A stretch of DNA of 59,806 nucleotides from Bacteroidales bacterium (GTDB lineage Bacteria; Bacteroidota; Bacteroidia; Bacteroidales; UBA932). Below, one piece after another: positions 9,031-17,804 of the stretch (position 1 is the first letter of the stretch; each line of letters begins with the position of its first letter). The notes beneath the pieces were generated by a model, which made no database searches, was not told the origin of the DNA, and was given only the letters and a program-made list of their open reading frames with translations. A program made the position numbers and the translations under genes. The stretch covers positions 1 to 59,806 of the forward strand of contig JAFSJK010000016.1 of assembly GCA_017439305.1 (NCBI GenBank). Reading direction: 5' to 3'.

Positions 9031-9575
9031 AAAGGACGATTCTCCTGGCGGCTGTGCTCCTCATCGGAGCCACCGCCTCCGCACAGCAGTTTTCTGTGGC
9101 TACCAATCTCCTGGATTATGCCGATTTCGGCACGTTGAATGCCGAGGGGGACGTGGCTGTCGGACGCCGGTGGACGCTGACCGCCGGAGCCAAGTACAAT
9201 CCGTTCCTGTTCCGCCCGGATACGGAACCCATTTCCGCCCGGCAGCGGGCGTTCGGCGCCGGCGTGCGCTTCTGGCCCTGGCATGTCTTTTCCGGGTGGT
9301 GGCTTGCCGGAAGAATCCAATATCAAGAGTTTAACCGGGGAGGGATCCGTTCTGCCGAGACGGACGAGGGCGACAGATACGGAGCGGGCCTCTCCGCCGG
9401 TTATTCCTATATGCTCCACCCCCACTTGAACGTCTCCGTGGGGGCTGGTGTGTGGGGCGGTTACGAACGCTTCACCACCTATTCCTGTCCGGTATGCGGG
9501 ATGACGGAGGGAACGGGAGAGAAGACATTCATCTTGCCCCACGACTTGACCATATCCCTGTCGTATGTCTTCTGA
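9027..9575 (+). CDS. DUF3575-like outer-membrane beta-barrel protein
   Basis: This 182-residue protein has a cleavable signal (cleavage likely after ASA) and alternating aromatic strands typical of a small outer-membrane barrel, ending in the aromatic SLSYVF. Its N-terminal pattern (VATNLLDYADFGTLNAE) resembles DUF3575 proteins, commonly found beside FimB/Mfa2-type fimbrial genes in Bacteroidales. That matches the next gene, whose start it overlaps by 11 bases. The barrel contains a Cys-x-x-Cys (CPVCG) near residue 157. The exact role is unknown. Confidence 0.72.
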   Translation: MKRTILLAAVLLIGATASAQQFSVATNLLDYADFGTLNAEGDVAVGRRWTLTAGAKYNPFLFRPDTEPISARQRAFGAGVRFWPWHVFSGWWLAGRIQYQEFNRGGIRSAETDEGDRYGAGLSAGYSYMLHPHLNVSVGAGVWGGYERFTTYSCPVCGMTEGTGEKTFILPHDLTISLSYVF

Positions 9576-10323
9576 CTTCCTTCTCCGTCTCCTGGTGCCG
9601 GCGTTCCTCCTTGCTTCGTGTTCCGTGAAGGAGGACCGTACGGATTGTCCCTGTCTCCTTTCCCTGGATCTGACCGGAATTCCGGTCCTTCCCGTCATGC
9701 TGGAAGTAACGGGGGAAGATGGATATGCTTATACCCAAGTCGTTCATGGGGATACGGTTATCGTGCTGCCGGTTCCGAAGGGAAAGGTGACCGTATCCGC
9801 CGTGGGCGGCGCTTTGTCAGAGGGGGACGGCAGCATCCGGATCCCTTCCGGAGAAGAGGCTCCGCCGCTGTATCTCTTCCATCGCGTGGTTTCCACTGAG
9901 GCTGAGCAGTATAGCCTGCCGGTCCACCTACGTAAGCAGTTCTGCAGTTTGGAATTAACCTTCTCCGGTCCGCCCGGATTCGGTCCGCCCTTCGAGGTGG
10001 AAGTGGACGGCCGGGTGAACGGATGGGAATCCGACGGCAGTCCTTCGGAAGGGGAATTCTCCCGCCGGCTTCTTCCGGGATCGGACGGAAATGCCGTCCT
10101 GCGGCTGCCCCGGCAGGCGGATGACTCCCTCGTGATGCATATTGTCTTTCTCGACCAGGTGGTCCGCACTTTCGCGCTGGGCTCGTACATCGAATCGGCC
10201 GGTTATGATTGGGAAGCCCAGGACCTGGAGGACCTGACTCTGCAGGTGGATATTTCCGTAACCGGGGTGGCCCTGACGTCAGATTTCTGGGGCCGGTCGG
10301 AGGAAATGGAGATTTGGATATGA
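9565..10323 (+). CDS. FimB/Mfa2 family fimbrial-anchor-like lipoprotein
   Basis: This 252-residue lipoprotein has lipobox FLLASC (Cys19), followed by KEDRTDCPC, the Cys-rich opening characteristic of the FimB/Mfa2 family. In Porphyromonas gingivalis these proteins anchor short fimbriae in the outer membrane and limit their length. The rest is predicted beta-rich. No fimbrillin gene follows, which is odd for the family; tRNA-Leu is next. It may anchor fimbrillins encoded elsewhere, or the three-gene module may have another surface role. Confidence 0.75.
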   Translation: MSSDFLLRLLVPAFLLASCSVKEDRTDCPCLLSLDLTGIPVLPVMLEVTGEDGYAYTQVVHGDTVIVLPVPKGKVTVSAVGGALSEGDGSIRIPSGEEAPPLYLFHRVVSTEAEQYSLPVHLRKQFCSLELTFSGPPGFGPPFEVEVDGRVNGWESDGSPSEGEFSRRLLPGSDGNAVLRLPRQADDSLVMHIVFLDQVVRTFALGSYIESAGYDWEAQDLEDLTLQVDISVTGVALTSDFWGRSEEMEIWI

Positions 10324-10328
10324 ATTTT

Positions 10329-10359
10329 TTTGCAGATTCAAAAAAACTTCGTACATTTG
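10329..10359 (+). promoter_or_regulatory. Promoter of tRNA-Leu (TTTG-N19-TACATTTG)
   Basis: TTTG at 10329-10332 and TACATTTG at 10352-10359 with 19 bases between match the Bacteroidota vegetative promoter fully. The minus-7 element ends 12 bases before the tRNA 5' end. Confidence 0.8.
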
Positions 10360-10371
10360 CAATCCACAAGC

Positions 10372-10455
10372 GCGCGGATGGCGGAATTGGTAGACGCGCT
10401 ACTCTCAGGAGGTAGTGTCCGAAAGGACGTGTCAGTTCGACTCTGATTTCGCGCA
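10372..10455 (+). tRNA. tRNA-Leu (anticodon CAG)
   Basis: An 84-base cloverleaf: acceptor GCGCGGA pairs with TTCGCGC (one G-U), the D arm contains AATTGGTAGA, the anticodon stem CTACT/GGTAG holds loop CTCAGGA (anticodon CAG), and there is a class II variable arm TGTCC-GAAA-GGACG and T arm GTCAG-TTCGACT-CTGAT. Discriminator A at 10455 suits leucine. CCA is not encoded. Confidence 0.95.
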
Positions 10456-10459
10456 CAGG

Positions 10460-10489
10460 ACCCGGAAACGTAAGTTCCCGGGTTTTTTT
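10460..10489 (+). terminator. Rho-independent terminator after tRNA-Leu
   Basis: An imperfect 10-bp stem (10460-10469 with 10474-10483) around a short GTAA loop is followed by seven T residues. Its T run overlaps the minus-33 element of the typA promoter, a compact arrangement. Confidence 0.75.
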
Positions 10490-10520
10490 GTCGGTTTATG
10501 GCCGGAAAATATTAACTTTG
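10487..10520 (+). promoter_or_regulatory. Promoter of typA
   Basis: TTTG (10487-10490) and TAACTTTG (10513-10520), 22 bases apart, fit the Bacteroidota promoter with slightly long spacing. The minus-7 element lies inside a longer possible reading frame for typA, which shows that the true start is the ATG at 10548. Confidence 0.65.
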
Positions 10521-10547
10521 CAAGTTTTTACAGAAGAAGGTTTTATT

Positions 10548-12348
<1,801 letters not shown>

Positions 12349-12353
<5 letters not shown>

Positions 12354-12379
12354 TATTAGGAAAATTTTTCGTACCTTTG
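12349..12379 (+). promoter_or_regulatory. Promoter of the DUF177-rpmF unit
   Basis: ATTG at 12349-12352, 19 bases, then TACCTTTG at 12372-12379: a near-complete Bacteroidota promoter overlapping the typA stop codon. It places transcription start after the first possible start (12350), so the DUF177 start is 12404. Confidence 0.7.
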
Positions 12380-12403
12380 CATCCCTTAATCTGTTTTCAG
12401 TCG

Positions 12404-12928
12404 ATGGATTACATCATACCGCTGAATGGATGGGCTGCCGGCGAGCGGAATTACCGCTGGCAGGCAGGGATCAAGTTCTTTCAAATGTTTGACAATGCAG
12501 AAATCTTGGACGCAGCTGTCGAGATAGAGGCAAAGGCCGTCAAGTCAGGGCATTACATCGGGGTGGACCTGGATATCCAGGGAACCGTTACGGTCGCTTG
12601 CGACCGGTGTCTGGAGGACTTGGAACTTCCTGTGGAGGCGCATCCCGCCTTCAGTGTGAAGTTCGGGGAGGAGGCTGCTTCGGAAGAGGAGGATATTCGG
12701 GAAGGATCTCGTGAAATCCTTTTCCTGAGTGCTTCGGATTCCGATTTGGATCTCAGCCAGGTCATTTACGACTATGTCTGTCTGTCGCTGCCCATGCAGC
12801 GGGTCCATCCGGAAGGGGAATGCAACCCCGACACCGTCAAGTTTCTGGGTCAGGAGCCGGAGAACGAGGAGGCTGGAGAAACGAACAGCCCGTTTGCCGC
12901 GCTGAAAGGACTTTTTGATGAAAAATGA
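12404..12928 (+). CDS. DUF177 (YceD) family protein
   Basis: This 174-residue protein has the paired-cysteine signature CDRCLEDLELPV near residue 63 and a second conserved region with LSLPMQRVHPEGEC. The family (YceD/DUF177) is found next to rpmF across bacteria and has been linked to 23S rRNA or ribosome biogenesis; the gene pair here, 21 bases apart, is the standard context. The start at MDYIIPL is chosen because the promoter minus-7 element lies upstream of it but downstream of the longer alternative start. Confidence 0.85.
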   Translation: MDYIIPLNGWAAGERNYRWQAGIKFFQMFDNAEILDAAVEIEAKAVKSGHYIGVDLDIQGTVTVACDRCLEDLELPVEAHPAFSVKFGEEAASEEEDIREGSREILFLSASDSDLDLSQVIYDYVCLSLPMQRVHPEGECNPDTVKFLGQEPENEEAGETNSPFAALKGLFDEK

Positions 12929-12949
12929 ACAAATAAATAGATAGTAATT

Positions 12950-13132
12950 ATGGCACATCCGAAACACAAACTCTCCAAGCAGCGGAGAGACAAGAGAAGA
13001 ACGCACGACCACGCTGCGGTTCCCACCCTCAGCGTCTGCCCGAACTGCGGCGCCACCGTGATGTATCACCGTGTATGCCCTGAGTGCGGCTATTACCGTG
13101 GTCGTCAGATCATTGTCAAGAGCGCAGAGTAA
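12950..13132 (+). CDS. rpmF: 50S ribosomal protein L32
   Basis: This 60-residue basic protein, MAHPKHKLSKQRRDKRR, has a zinc-ribbon CPNC (33-36 region) and CPEC (46-49 region), the four-cysteine form of L32. It is co-transcribed with the DUF177 gene. A small 6-bp hairpin (13141-13156) without a T run lies between it and tRNA-Arg, so the tRNA may be part of the same primary transcript. Confidence 0.95.
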   Translation: MAHPKHKLSKQRRDKRRTHDHAAVPTLSVCPNCGATVMYHRVCPECGYYRGRQIIVKSAE

Positions 13133-13162
13133 ATCCTCTCGCCGGAATCTTCCGGCCGTGAT

Positions 13163-13234
13163 GGCCTCATAGTTCAACGGATAGAACGGAAGTTTCCTAA
13201 ACTTTAAATCGAGGTTCGATTCCTCGTGGGGCTA
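13163..13234 (+). tRNA. tRNA-Arg (anticodon CCT)
   Basis: A 72-base cloverleaf: acceptor GGCCTCA with TGGGGCT (two G-U pairs), U8, D stem GTTC/GAAC, anticodon stem with loop TTCCTAA (anticodon CCT), T arm CGAGG-TTCGATT-CCTCG and discriminator A. No encoded CCA. Its 3' part is repeated in inverted orientation 44 bases downstream. Confidence 0.93.
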
Positions 13235-13290
13235 CGAAAAAGCATCGCCATATCGGCGATGCTTTTTCGAAATACGCCCCACGAGGAATC
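13218..13290. repeat. Long inverted repeat that includes the 3' end of tRNA-Arg
   Basis: Bases 13218-13232 (T-arm and acceptor of tRNA-Arg, GATTCCTCGTGGGGC) are exactly reverse-complementary to 13276-13290. Inside lies a second perfect 15-bp inverted repeat (13235-13249 with 13255-13269). The whole 73 bases can fold into one nearly continuous hairpin of about 30 bp. Confidence 0.85.
13235..13269 (+). terminator. Terminator-like perfect hairpin after tRNA-Arg
   Basis: A 15-bp perfect stem with a 5-base loop begins immediately after the tRNA discriminator base. The descending arm carries five T residues, and the rising arm has the matching A run, so it could end transcription in both directions. 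Confidence 0.7.
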
Positions 13291-13368
13291 CGGCACCAGG
13301 GGTGCCGCATCCTTTTACCCCCGCCGCTACGCGGCTGCCCCCAGGGACAACCGGGGGAAGACCCCCGG
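13291..13368. repeat. GC-rich chain of short palindromes
   Basis: Three short hairpins lie in succession: CGGCACC/GGTGCCG (13291-13307), GCCGC/GCGGC (13323-13335) and CCGGGGG/CCCCCGG (13351-13368). No open frame here looks coding. It resembles a small palindromic intergenic element rather than a gene. Confidence 0.55.
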
Positions 13369-13425
13369 ACCCCCTCCGTCAGTTGCACTTTCCGAGTTTT
13401 TCTTCGTCATACCCGGGCTTCTACA

Positions 13426-13460
13426 AAAAATGTGTAGAACTACTACTTCTACACATTTTT
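13426..13460. terminator. Bidirectional terminator-like hairpin between convergent units
   Basis: A perfect 14-bp stem (AAAAATGTGTAGAA at 13426-13439 with its complement at 13447-13460) and a 7-base loop. A or T runs flank both arms, so it can end transcripts from tRNA-Arg and from the capsule operon coming the other way. Confidence 0.7.
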
Positions 13461-13477
13461 CATCTGATTTAGCCTAT

Positions 13478-13508
13478 AATTGTGTAAAACCAGCCGTTTT
13501 ACACAATT
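13478..13508. repeat. Second palindrome with TGTGTA core
   Basis: A perfect 13-bp stem (13478-13490 with 13496-13508) with a 5-base loop ends 13 bases beyond the capA stop. Its TGTGTAAAA core closely resembles the TGTGTAGAA of the neighbouring hairpin. Confidence 0.7.
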
Positions 13509-13521
13509 ACAACCGTTCTCG

Positions 13522-14556
13522 TTATTTTTTCAAGGTAATTTTCCCGTCGAGTCCCACGGTGGCTTCGCTGGCGGGGACATCGGTGTCAGTCAGGGATTTC
13601 ATGTGCTTGACAACGATGCCTCCGGTGTCGGGCAGGGGACCACGGCCGTATTTCTGGATGAACGGATGGATCGTTCCGTCCACGAAGGAACCGTCCTGGG
13701 TGATTCTGACCGTGATTACGGGAGCATAACCCAATACGCCGGATACATTGATGCCATAAGGGGTGCAGAAGTTGCCCAGGCTGTAGGCGATGAATTTGCC
13801 CTTGTACACTTCCACACAGCGGGTTACGTGCGGGCCGTGCCCGTATACCACGGAGGCGCCGTTGTCAATGCAGAAATGGGCAAACTTCCGCAATTCTCCG
13901 CGGTTTTCTCCCAGGAAGGTCTCGGTCCCTTGGGGGAGATGGCCTTTATCGCTCCCTTCGGCCCCACCGTGGAAGGATACCACGATGATGTCGGAGCATT
14001 TGCTGAGCGTATCCAGGATTTCTTTCACCTTGTCCAGCTGTGCATGCTTGAGGGTATACCTGTTATGCCCGAAGGCGCAGATTCCGAAACGGATTCCGTC
14101 CCTTTCCACTACGGCCCACTCTTTCCGTCCGGCAACGCCAGAATATGCAATTCCTTGCTGATCAAGTACTTTTTCCGTTGATTCCATTCCCTGAACCCCA
14201 AAATCATTGGAGTGATTGTTGGCCATGGACAGGAAATCGAAGCCGGCCTCCCGCAGCAGGTGACCGTAGGAAGTGGGAGTCCGGAACGAGTAGGAATGCG
14301 GGCCGGACCCCTTGGTGGAGTTTCCTCCATCGCAGAGCGTTCCTTCCAGGTTGCCGACGGCTAACGTCGCCGAGGTCAGGATGTCTTTTACATCGGAAAA
14401 GATCAACGCTCCGTCTTTTTCAGGCAGCCGGTTGCTGGGATAGGTTGTCCCCATCATGATGTCGCCGCACATCGCGACGGTAAGCGTGTCGCTTTGCTGT
14501 GCCTGGTATAGGCCCGAGGTAAACAGGGCCTGCAGGAGGAAAAACAGGATGGTCAT
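13522..14556 (-). CDS. CapA family protein (poly-gamma-glutamate capsule type)
   Basis: This 344-residue protein has an N-terminal hydrophobic signal or anchor followed by the PGA_cap/CapA fold: CGDIMMG (near 30), GNLEGTLCD (near 70), a MANNHSNDFG metal-site motif, VSFHGG and GHGPHV. CapA/PgsA takes part in making or tethering poly-gamma-glutamate capsules in Firmicutes; homologues with this calcineurin-like fold also occur in polysaccharide loci. It is the last gene of the capsule operon. Its presence beside a Mur-type ligase (37729) suggests amino-acid polymer or peptide chemistry, which is inference. Confidence 0.88.
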   Translation of the reverse strand: MTILFFLLQALFTSGLYQAQQSDTLTVAMCGDIMMGTTYPSNRLPEKDGALIFSDVKDILTSATLAVGNLEGTLCDGGNSTKGSGPHSYSFRTPTSYGHLLREAGFDFLSMANNHSNDFGVQGMESTEKVLDQQGIAYSGVAGRKEWAVVERDGIRFGICAFGHNRYTLKHAQLDKVKEILDTLSKCSDIIVVSFHGGAEGSDKGHLPQGTETFLGENRGELRKFAHFCIDNGASVVYGHGPHVTRCVEVYKGKFIAYSLGNFCTPYGINVSGVLGYAPVITVRITQDGSFVDGTIHPFIQKYGRGPLPDTGGIVVKHMKSLTDTDVPASEATVGLDGKITLKK

Positions 14557-14581
14557 GGTATTCGTAAATTACTGGTTTCTG

Positions 14582-15562
14582 TCAGTGATGGACTGTCATG
14601 AGATTCCCTTTAAGGAGTCCGCCAACCAATGGAAGAAACTCCTTTGGCGCATAGCGGAGGGAGAAGGACAGTTTGCGAAGGAGAAGACGGGCCGTGCCCA
14701 GTTTTCGGCGGAGAGGGCTTTTGTGGAGGGATGATGCCCGCGCCTTGGAATAATGTCCGAAGTTGCCCCCTTCCATGATAATCTTCATGAGGGGCTCCGG
14801 AGAGGGGAGTTTATCGTAAAGGGGAGCGGCGCCTAAATACTTATGCAAGAATGAGAACAGGAGCTGGTTCCAGCGCTCCAGTCCGGCCTCGTGAAAGCAC
14901 TGGCGGAGCCGTTCCGGGGGTACTGCCAGGCCTTTGTAGGCCATGGCCATGTCGCAAAGTTGCCGGAGACCGATGCCCACCCCCATGCAGTGCTTGAGGA
15001 TATGCCCCGACAGCATCAGCAGCATCGCTTCCGGAGAGGGGACGCTCGGCAGATGACGGCTATGGATGTCAAAATAATGCCGATGCTGGTCGATGTCGAT
15101 GTCACTGCGCTTATAATGGACGCTGCCATCAGGTGAGGGTGTAACCTTTCCGGCCATTCCAACCGCCTTGTCGAATTCCTCCGGAGGGAAATAGAGGTCG
15201 ATATCCCCGCATTCCCGGAGCAGGGGAGCGGGATAGTACTTGGCTACCGCGGGCCCTTTCATCAGGACGGGGTGCAATCCGGCCGCCTTGAATTCTTTCA
15301 GGAGGTCGTCTGCCGCCTGGTTGATTTTCTTCCCCTGCGTTTCGATTTTGCCGACCTCGGCTACCAGTTGCATCAGGAAGCCTTCCGGAAATACATATCC
15401 CTGAGGAAGATGGGACAGGCCTTGATAAAACAGCCCCAGTACCGTCTGTTTACGGGCGAGCGCTGCCAAAGCCATCCATTGGCGATCACTCAGGTTGGGA
15501 AACCGCTTCAGGTTGCGGCCATTAAGAGCCGCACAGATCAAGGCAAAGAACAGGTCTTTCAT
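14582..15562 (-). CDS. Nucleotidyltransferase-fold protein (NTP_transf_5 type)
   Basis: This protein of about 326 residues carries KGPAVAKYYP...RECGDIDLYF, a glycine followed by Asp-x-Asp, typical of the uncharacterised nucleotidyltransferase family often found in polysaccharide loci. The C-terminal half is helical and basic. The start MKDLFF at 15562 gives an ATGA overlap with the upstream glycosyltransferase stop; a longer frame to 15589 is less likely. The substrate is unknown; a transferase acting on capsule substituents is plausible from context. Confidence 0.75.
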   Translation of the reverse strand: MKDLFFALICAALNGRNLKRFPNLSDRQWMALAALARKQTVLGLFYQGLSHLPQGYVFPEGFLMQLVAEVGKIETQGKKINQAADDLLKEFKAAGLHPVLMKGPAVAKYYPAPLLRECGDIDLYFPPEEFDKAVGMAGKVTPSPDGSVHYKRSDIDIDQHRHYFDIHSRHLPSVPSPEAMLLMLSGHILKHCMGVGIGLRQLCDMAMAYKGLAVPPERLRQCFHEAGLERWNQLLFSFLHKYLGAAPLYDKLPSPEPLMKIIMEGGNFGHYSKARASSLHKSPLRRKLGTARLLLRKLSFSLRYAPKEFLPLVGGLLKGNLMTVHH

Positions 15563-16674
15563 ACGATTTCCTTGAAAAGACGGTCCCACTGTTGCATGAT
15601 GGCCTCCGGATCCCAGCGGAGGGATTTCTCATAGGCGGCTGCGCCCATCCGGCGGATCCCGTCGGGATCGTGGATCGTTTCGTCCAGGGCCCTGGCCAGG
15701 GCGTCGATGTCGCCTTCCGGGACCAGCCGGCCATCCACGCCATCGGAGATGGTGTCCTTCGGGCCGCACTGGCAGTCGAAGGATACGACGGGAATTCCGT
15801 GGGCCTGGGCTTCAAGGATGACCATCGGCAGTCCTTCATAACGGGAGGAGAGGGCAAGGACGGAAGCATGGCGGTAAACGGCTTCCATGTCCTTCTGAAT
15901 GCCAGTGAGTTCGACACTGTCGCAAATCCCCAGGTCGTTGATGAGGGTAAAGAGCTCTTCCCGGCATTCGCCGTCTCCGACGAGTTTGAGTTTCCAATCG
16001 CCCCGGTCCTCGATCCGGCCCCAGGCTTCGACCAGCCGGTTCAAGGCCTTCTGGAAGGAAAACCGCCCCACCGCGATAACGGTATGGGCCGTCAAGGGTG
16101 AAGGCTCTTTCCGCGGAACCCCGTTGGGAATGACGACCATATTGGGCAGATTACCCCAATAACCCCGGTCCTCCTCCGTCAGGACGACGAAGCAGTCGAA
16201 AGCCTGCGTGTGTTTCAGATCCTGGTCGCTGAGATATCTGTCAGCCAGGGCCCAGATGCCCTTCCGGCCGTATTGGAGACGCTTGAAACGGGAGAAATGG
16301 ACCTCCAGCACCTTTTTGCTGCCGTCCTGGATCTTGGGCAGGAATCCCGCGTCGTTGCAGAACATGGACACGGTGATATCCGGTTTCTCCTGAATCAGGA
16401 GTTTCTTCAGCCGGCGGCGGTGCTTCCATTTCTTGACAGGGAACAACAAGGCTTTCTTGAGAAAGTTGGCACCGTTTGTGGCTTCGTAGTTGATTCCCAG
16501 GTCCACCATCCGGATGGCCGGATTCATCGGAAAGGCCGGCTCCTGTCCCCGCTGGTCGGTGGTGGCGATGACCACGTCATATCCGTGCCGGACCAGCCAG
16601 TCCGACTTGTCCGCCAGCACTTTCTCCATACCGGCGGCCCGGTAGGTCCCGGCAATGAGGTAGAGGAGTTTCAT
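15559..16674 (-). CDS. Glycosyltransferase family 4
   Basis: This 371-residue GT-B enzyme opens MKLLYLIAGTYRAAGMEKV, the acceptor-side Rossmann domain, and has a donor-side domain with IAVGRFSFQKALNRL and SRYEGLPMVILEA, the E-x7-E motif of GT4 retaining transferases. It presumably adds a sugar to the capsule repeat unit on the cytoplasmic face. It overlaps the next gene by 4 bases and follows the acyltransferase by 5. Confidence 0.9.
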   Translation of the reverse strand: MKLLYLIAGTYRAAGMEKVLADKSDWLVRHGYDVVIATTDQRGQEPAFPMNPAIRMVDLGINYEATNGANFLKKALLFPVKKWKHRRRLKKLLIQEKPDITVSMFCNDAGFLPKIQDGSKKVLEVHFSRFKRLQYGRKGIWALADRYLSDQDLKHTQAFDCFVVLTEEDRGYWGNLPNMVVIPNGVPRKEPSPLTAHTVIAVGRFSFQKALNRLVEAWGRIEDRGDWKLKLVGDGECREELFTLINDLGICDSVELTGIQKDMEAVYRHASVLALSSRYEGLPMVILEAQAHGIPVVSFDCQCGPKDTISDGVDGRLVPEGDIDALARALDETIHDPDGIRRMGAAAYEKSLRWDPEAIMQQWDRLFKEIV

Positions 16675-16679
16675 GGTTT

Positions 16680-17804
16680 TCAGCCGTTATTTACAACCCG
16701 GTATCCGGTGAATAAAGCCGTTGTCCGGGGGAAGAACCGCTTTGCCAGTCGGAATGCCAGAACGATAATGGCGACGATCAGGACAGGTTGGATCAGGTAT
16801 TTGACGAGAAAGCCGGTCCCCGAATGGCCGGGAATGATTCTGTCCAGGATAAGGCCTGTCAAAAAGGGTAGCCTGATGGTATGGGCTGCAAATACAGGGA
16901 AGGAGCACTCGGACAGAAAAGCGCTTTCCTTCCAGATATCCTTGGTCAACAGGGCCGAGACGATCTGGATGGCGGCGATGGAGCCGGGAAGTGTTAAAAA
17001 CCGCTTTGCGTAGCCCCAGGCCTCGTTGTTTCCGTAAGTCCGTATACAAAGGAAAAGAGCGACGGCAGAGACCAGACAGGAGGGTATCCGGAACGGTCGG
17101 AAAAATGCGACAAGGTCTTTTCCATAGATCCGAAGGGTGGAACCGAGCGTGAAGAAAAACCATCCTTCGGCAGAGAACCCTTCAAGCGGAATCCAGATCT
17201 GCAAGAGGAAAAGGGGATACAGGAGCGCCAGGATCCAACCGCGTGTCTTCCGGATCAGGAAATGGATGACCGGTGTAAAGACACAGAGGACGATCAGGTC
17301 CCGGATGAACCATAACGGAAAATCGAAGGGGTAGGCGGAAGGGATCGCCCAACCGAGAATGTTCTTTTCAAAGGAGACGAAGTGTCGGGCGCAATTCCAG
17401 TACATCCACCCCCAACCGTAGTTGGACAGTAGTTCAAAAGGGGAAGCCCCTCCGTAAAACCGGTATCGGAACAGGGAGAGTGAAAACTCGACAAGGATGG
17501 CAAGCGTGATCCAAAGAAGGTAAGGAACCAGCAGCGTCTTGACGCGTTTCCTTAATTTGCCGTAATAGGTATTCCAATCCCACTCATCCAGCTTTGAGAA
17601 GAAAAGATAGCCGGAAATGAGGAAAAAGATGGGGACGGCTATGCGGCAGATGCCTTGCGAGAGGGCGATCTGGACAGTGTCAGAAAAGGAAAAAGGGAAG
17701 GTTCCGATTTCCGGCCGGACCTGGAATACGTGGATGAAAACGATCAGGACGGCACAGGGAAACCGTAAAGCGTCAATGGTTCTGGATGTAATCCCGCCGT
17801 TCAT
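16680..17804 (-). CDS. Acyltransferase 3 family membrane protein
   Basis: This protein of about 374 residues has roughly ten membrane segments. The opening RTIDALRFPCAVLIVFIHVF contains the Arg...His pattern of the acyltransferase 3 (OafA/WecH) family, which acetylates or otherwise acylates sugars. The start at 17804 gives an ATGA overlap with the fused cytidylyltransferase gene; the longer frame to 18017 would run 200 bases into that gene and is rejected. It probably O-acylates the capsule. Confidence 0.87.
   Translation of the reverse strand: MNGGITSRTIDALRFPCAVLIVFIHVFQVRPEIGTFPFSFSDTVQIALSQGICRIAVPIFFLISGYLFFSKLDEWDWNTYYGKLRKRVKTLLVPYLLWITLAILVEFSLSLFRYRFYGGASPFELLSNYGWGWMYWNCARHFVSFEKNILGWAIPSAYPFDFPLWFIRDLIVLCVFTPVIHFLIRKTRGWILALLYPLFLLQIWIPLEGFSAEGWFFFTLGSTLRIYGKDLVAFFRPFRIPSCLVSAVALFLCIRTYGNNEAWGYAKRFLTLPGSIAAIQIVSALLTKDIWKESAFLSECSFPVFAAHTIRLPFLTGLILDRIIPGHSGTGFLVKYLIQPVLIVAIIVLAFRLAKRFFPRTTALFTGYRVVNNG

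Noticed and set aside
13226-13729. Plus-strand frame of 167 codons after tRNA-Arg
   Set aside because: It starts inside the tRNA gene and crosses several hairpins and the end of capA; there is no coding signal.
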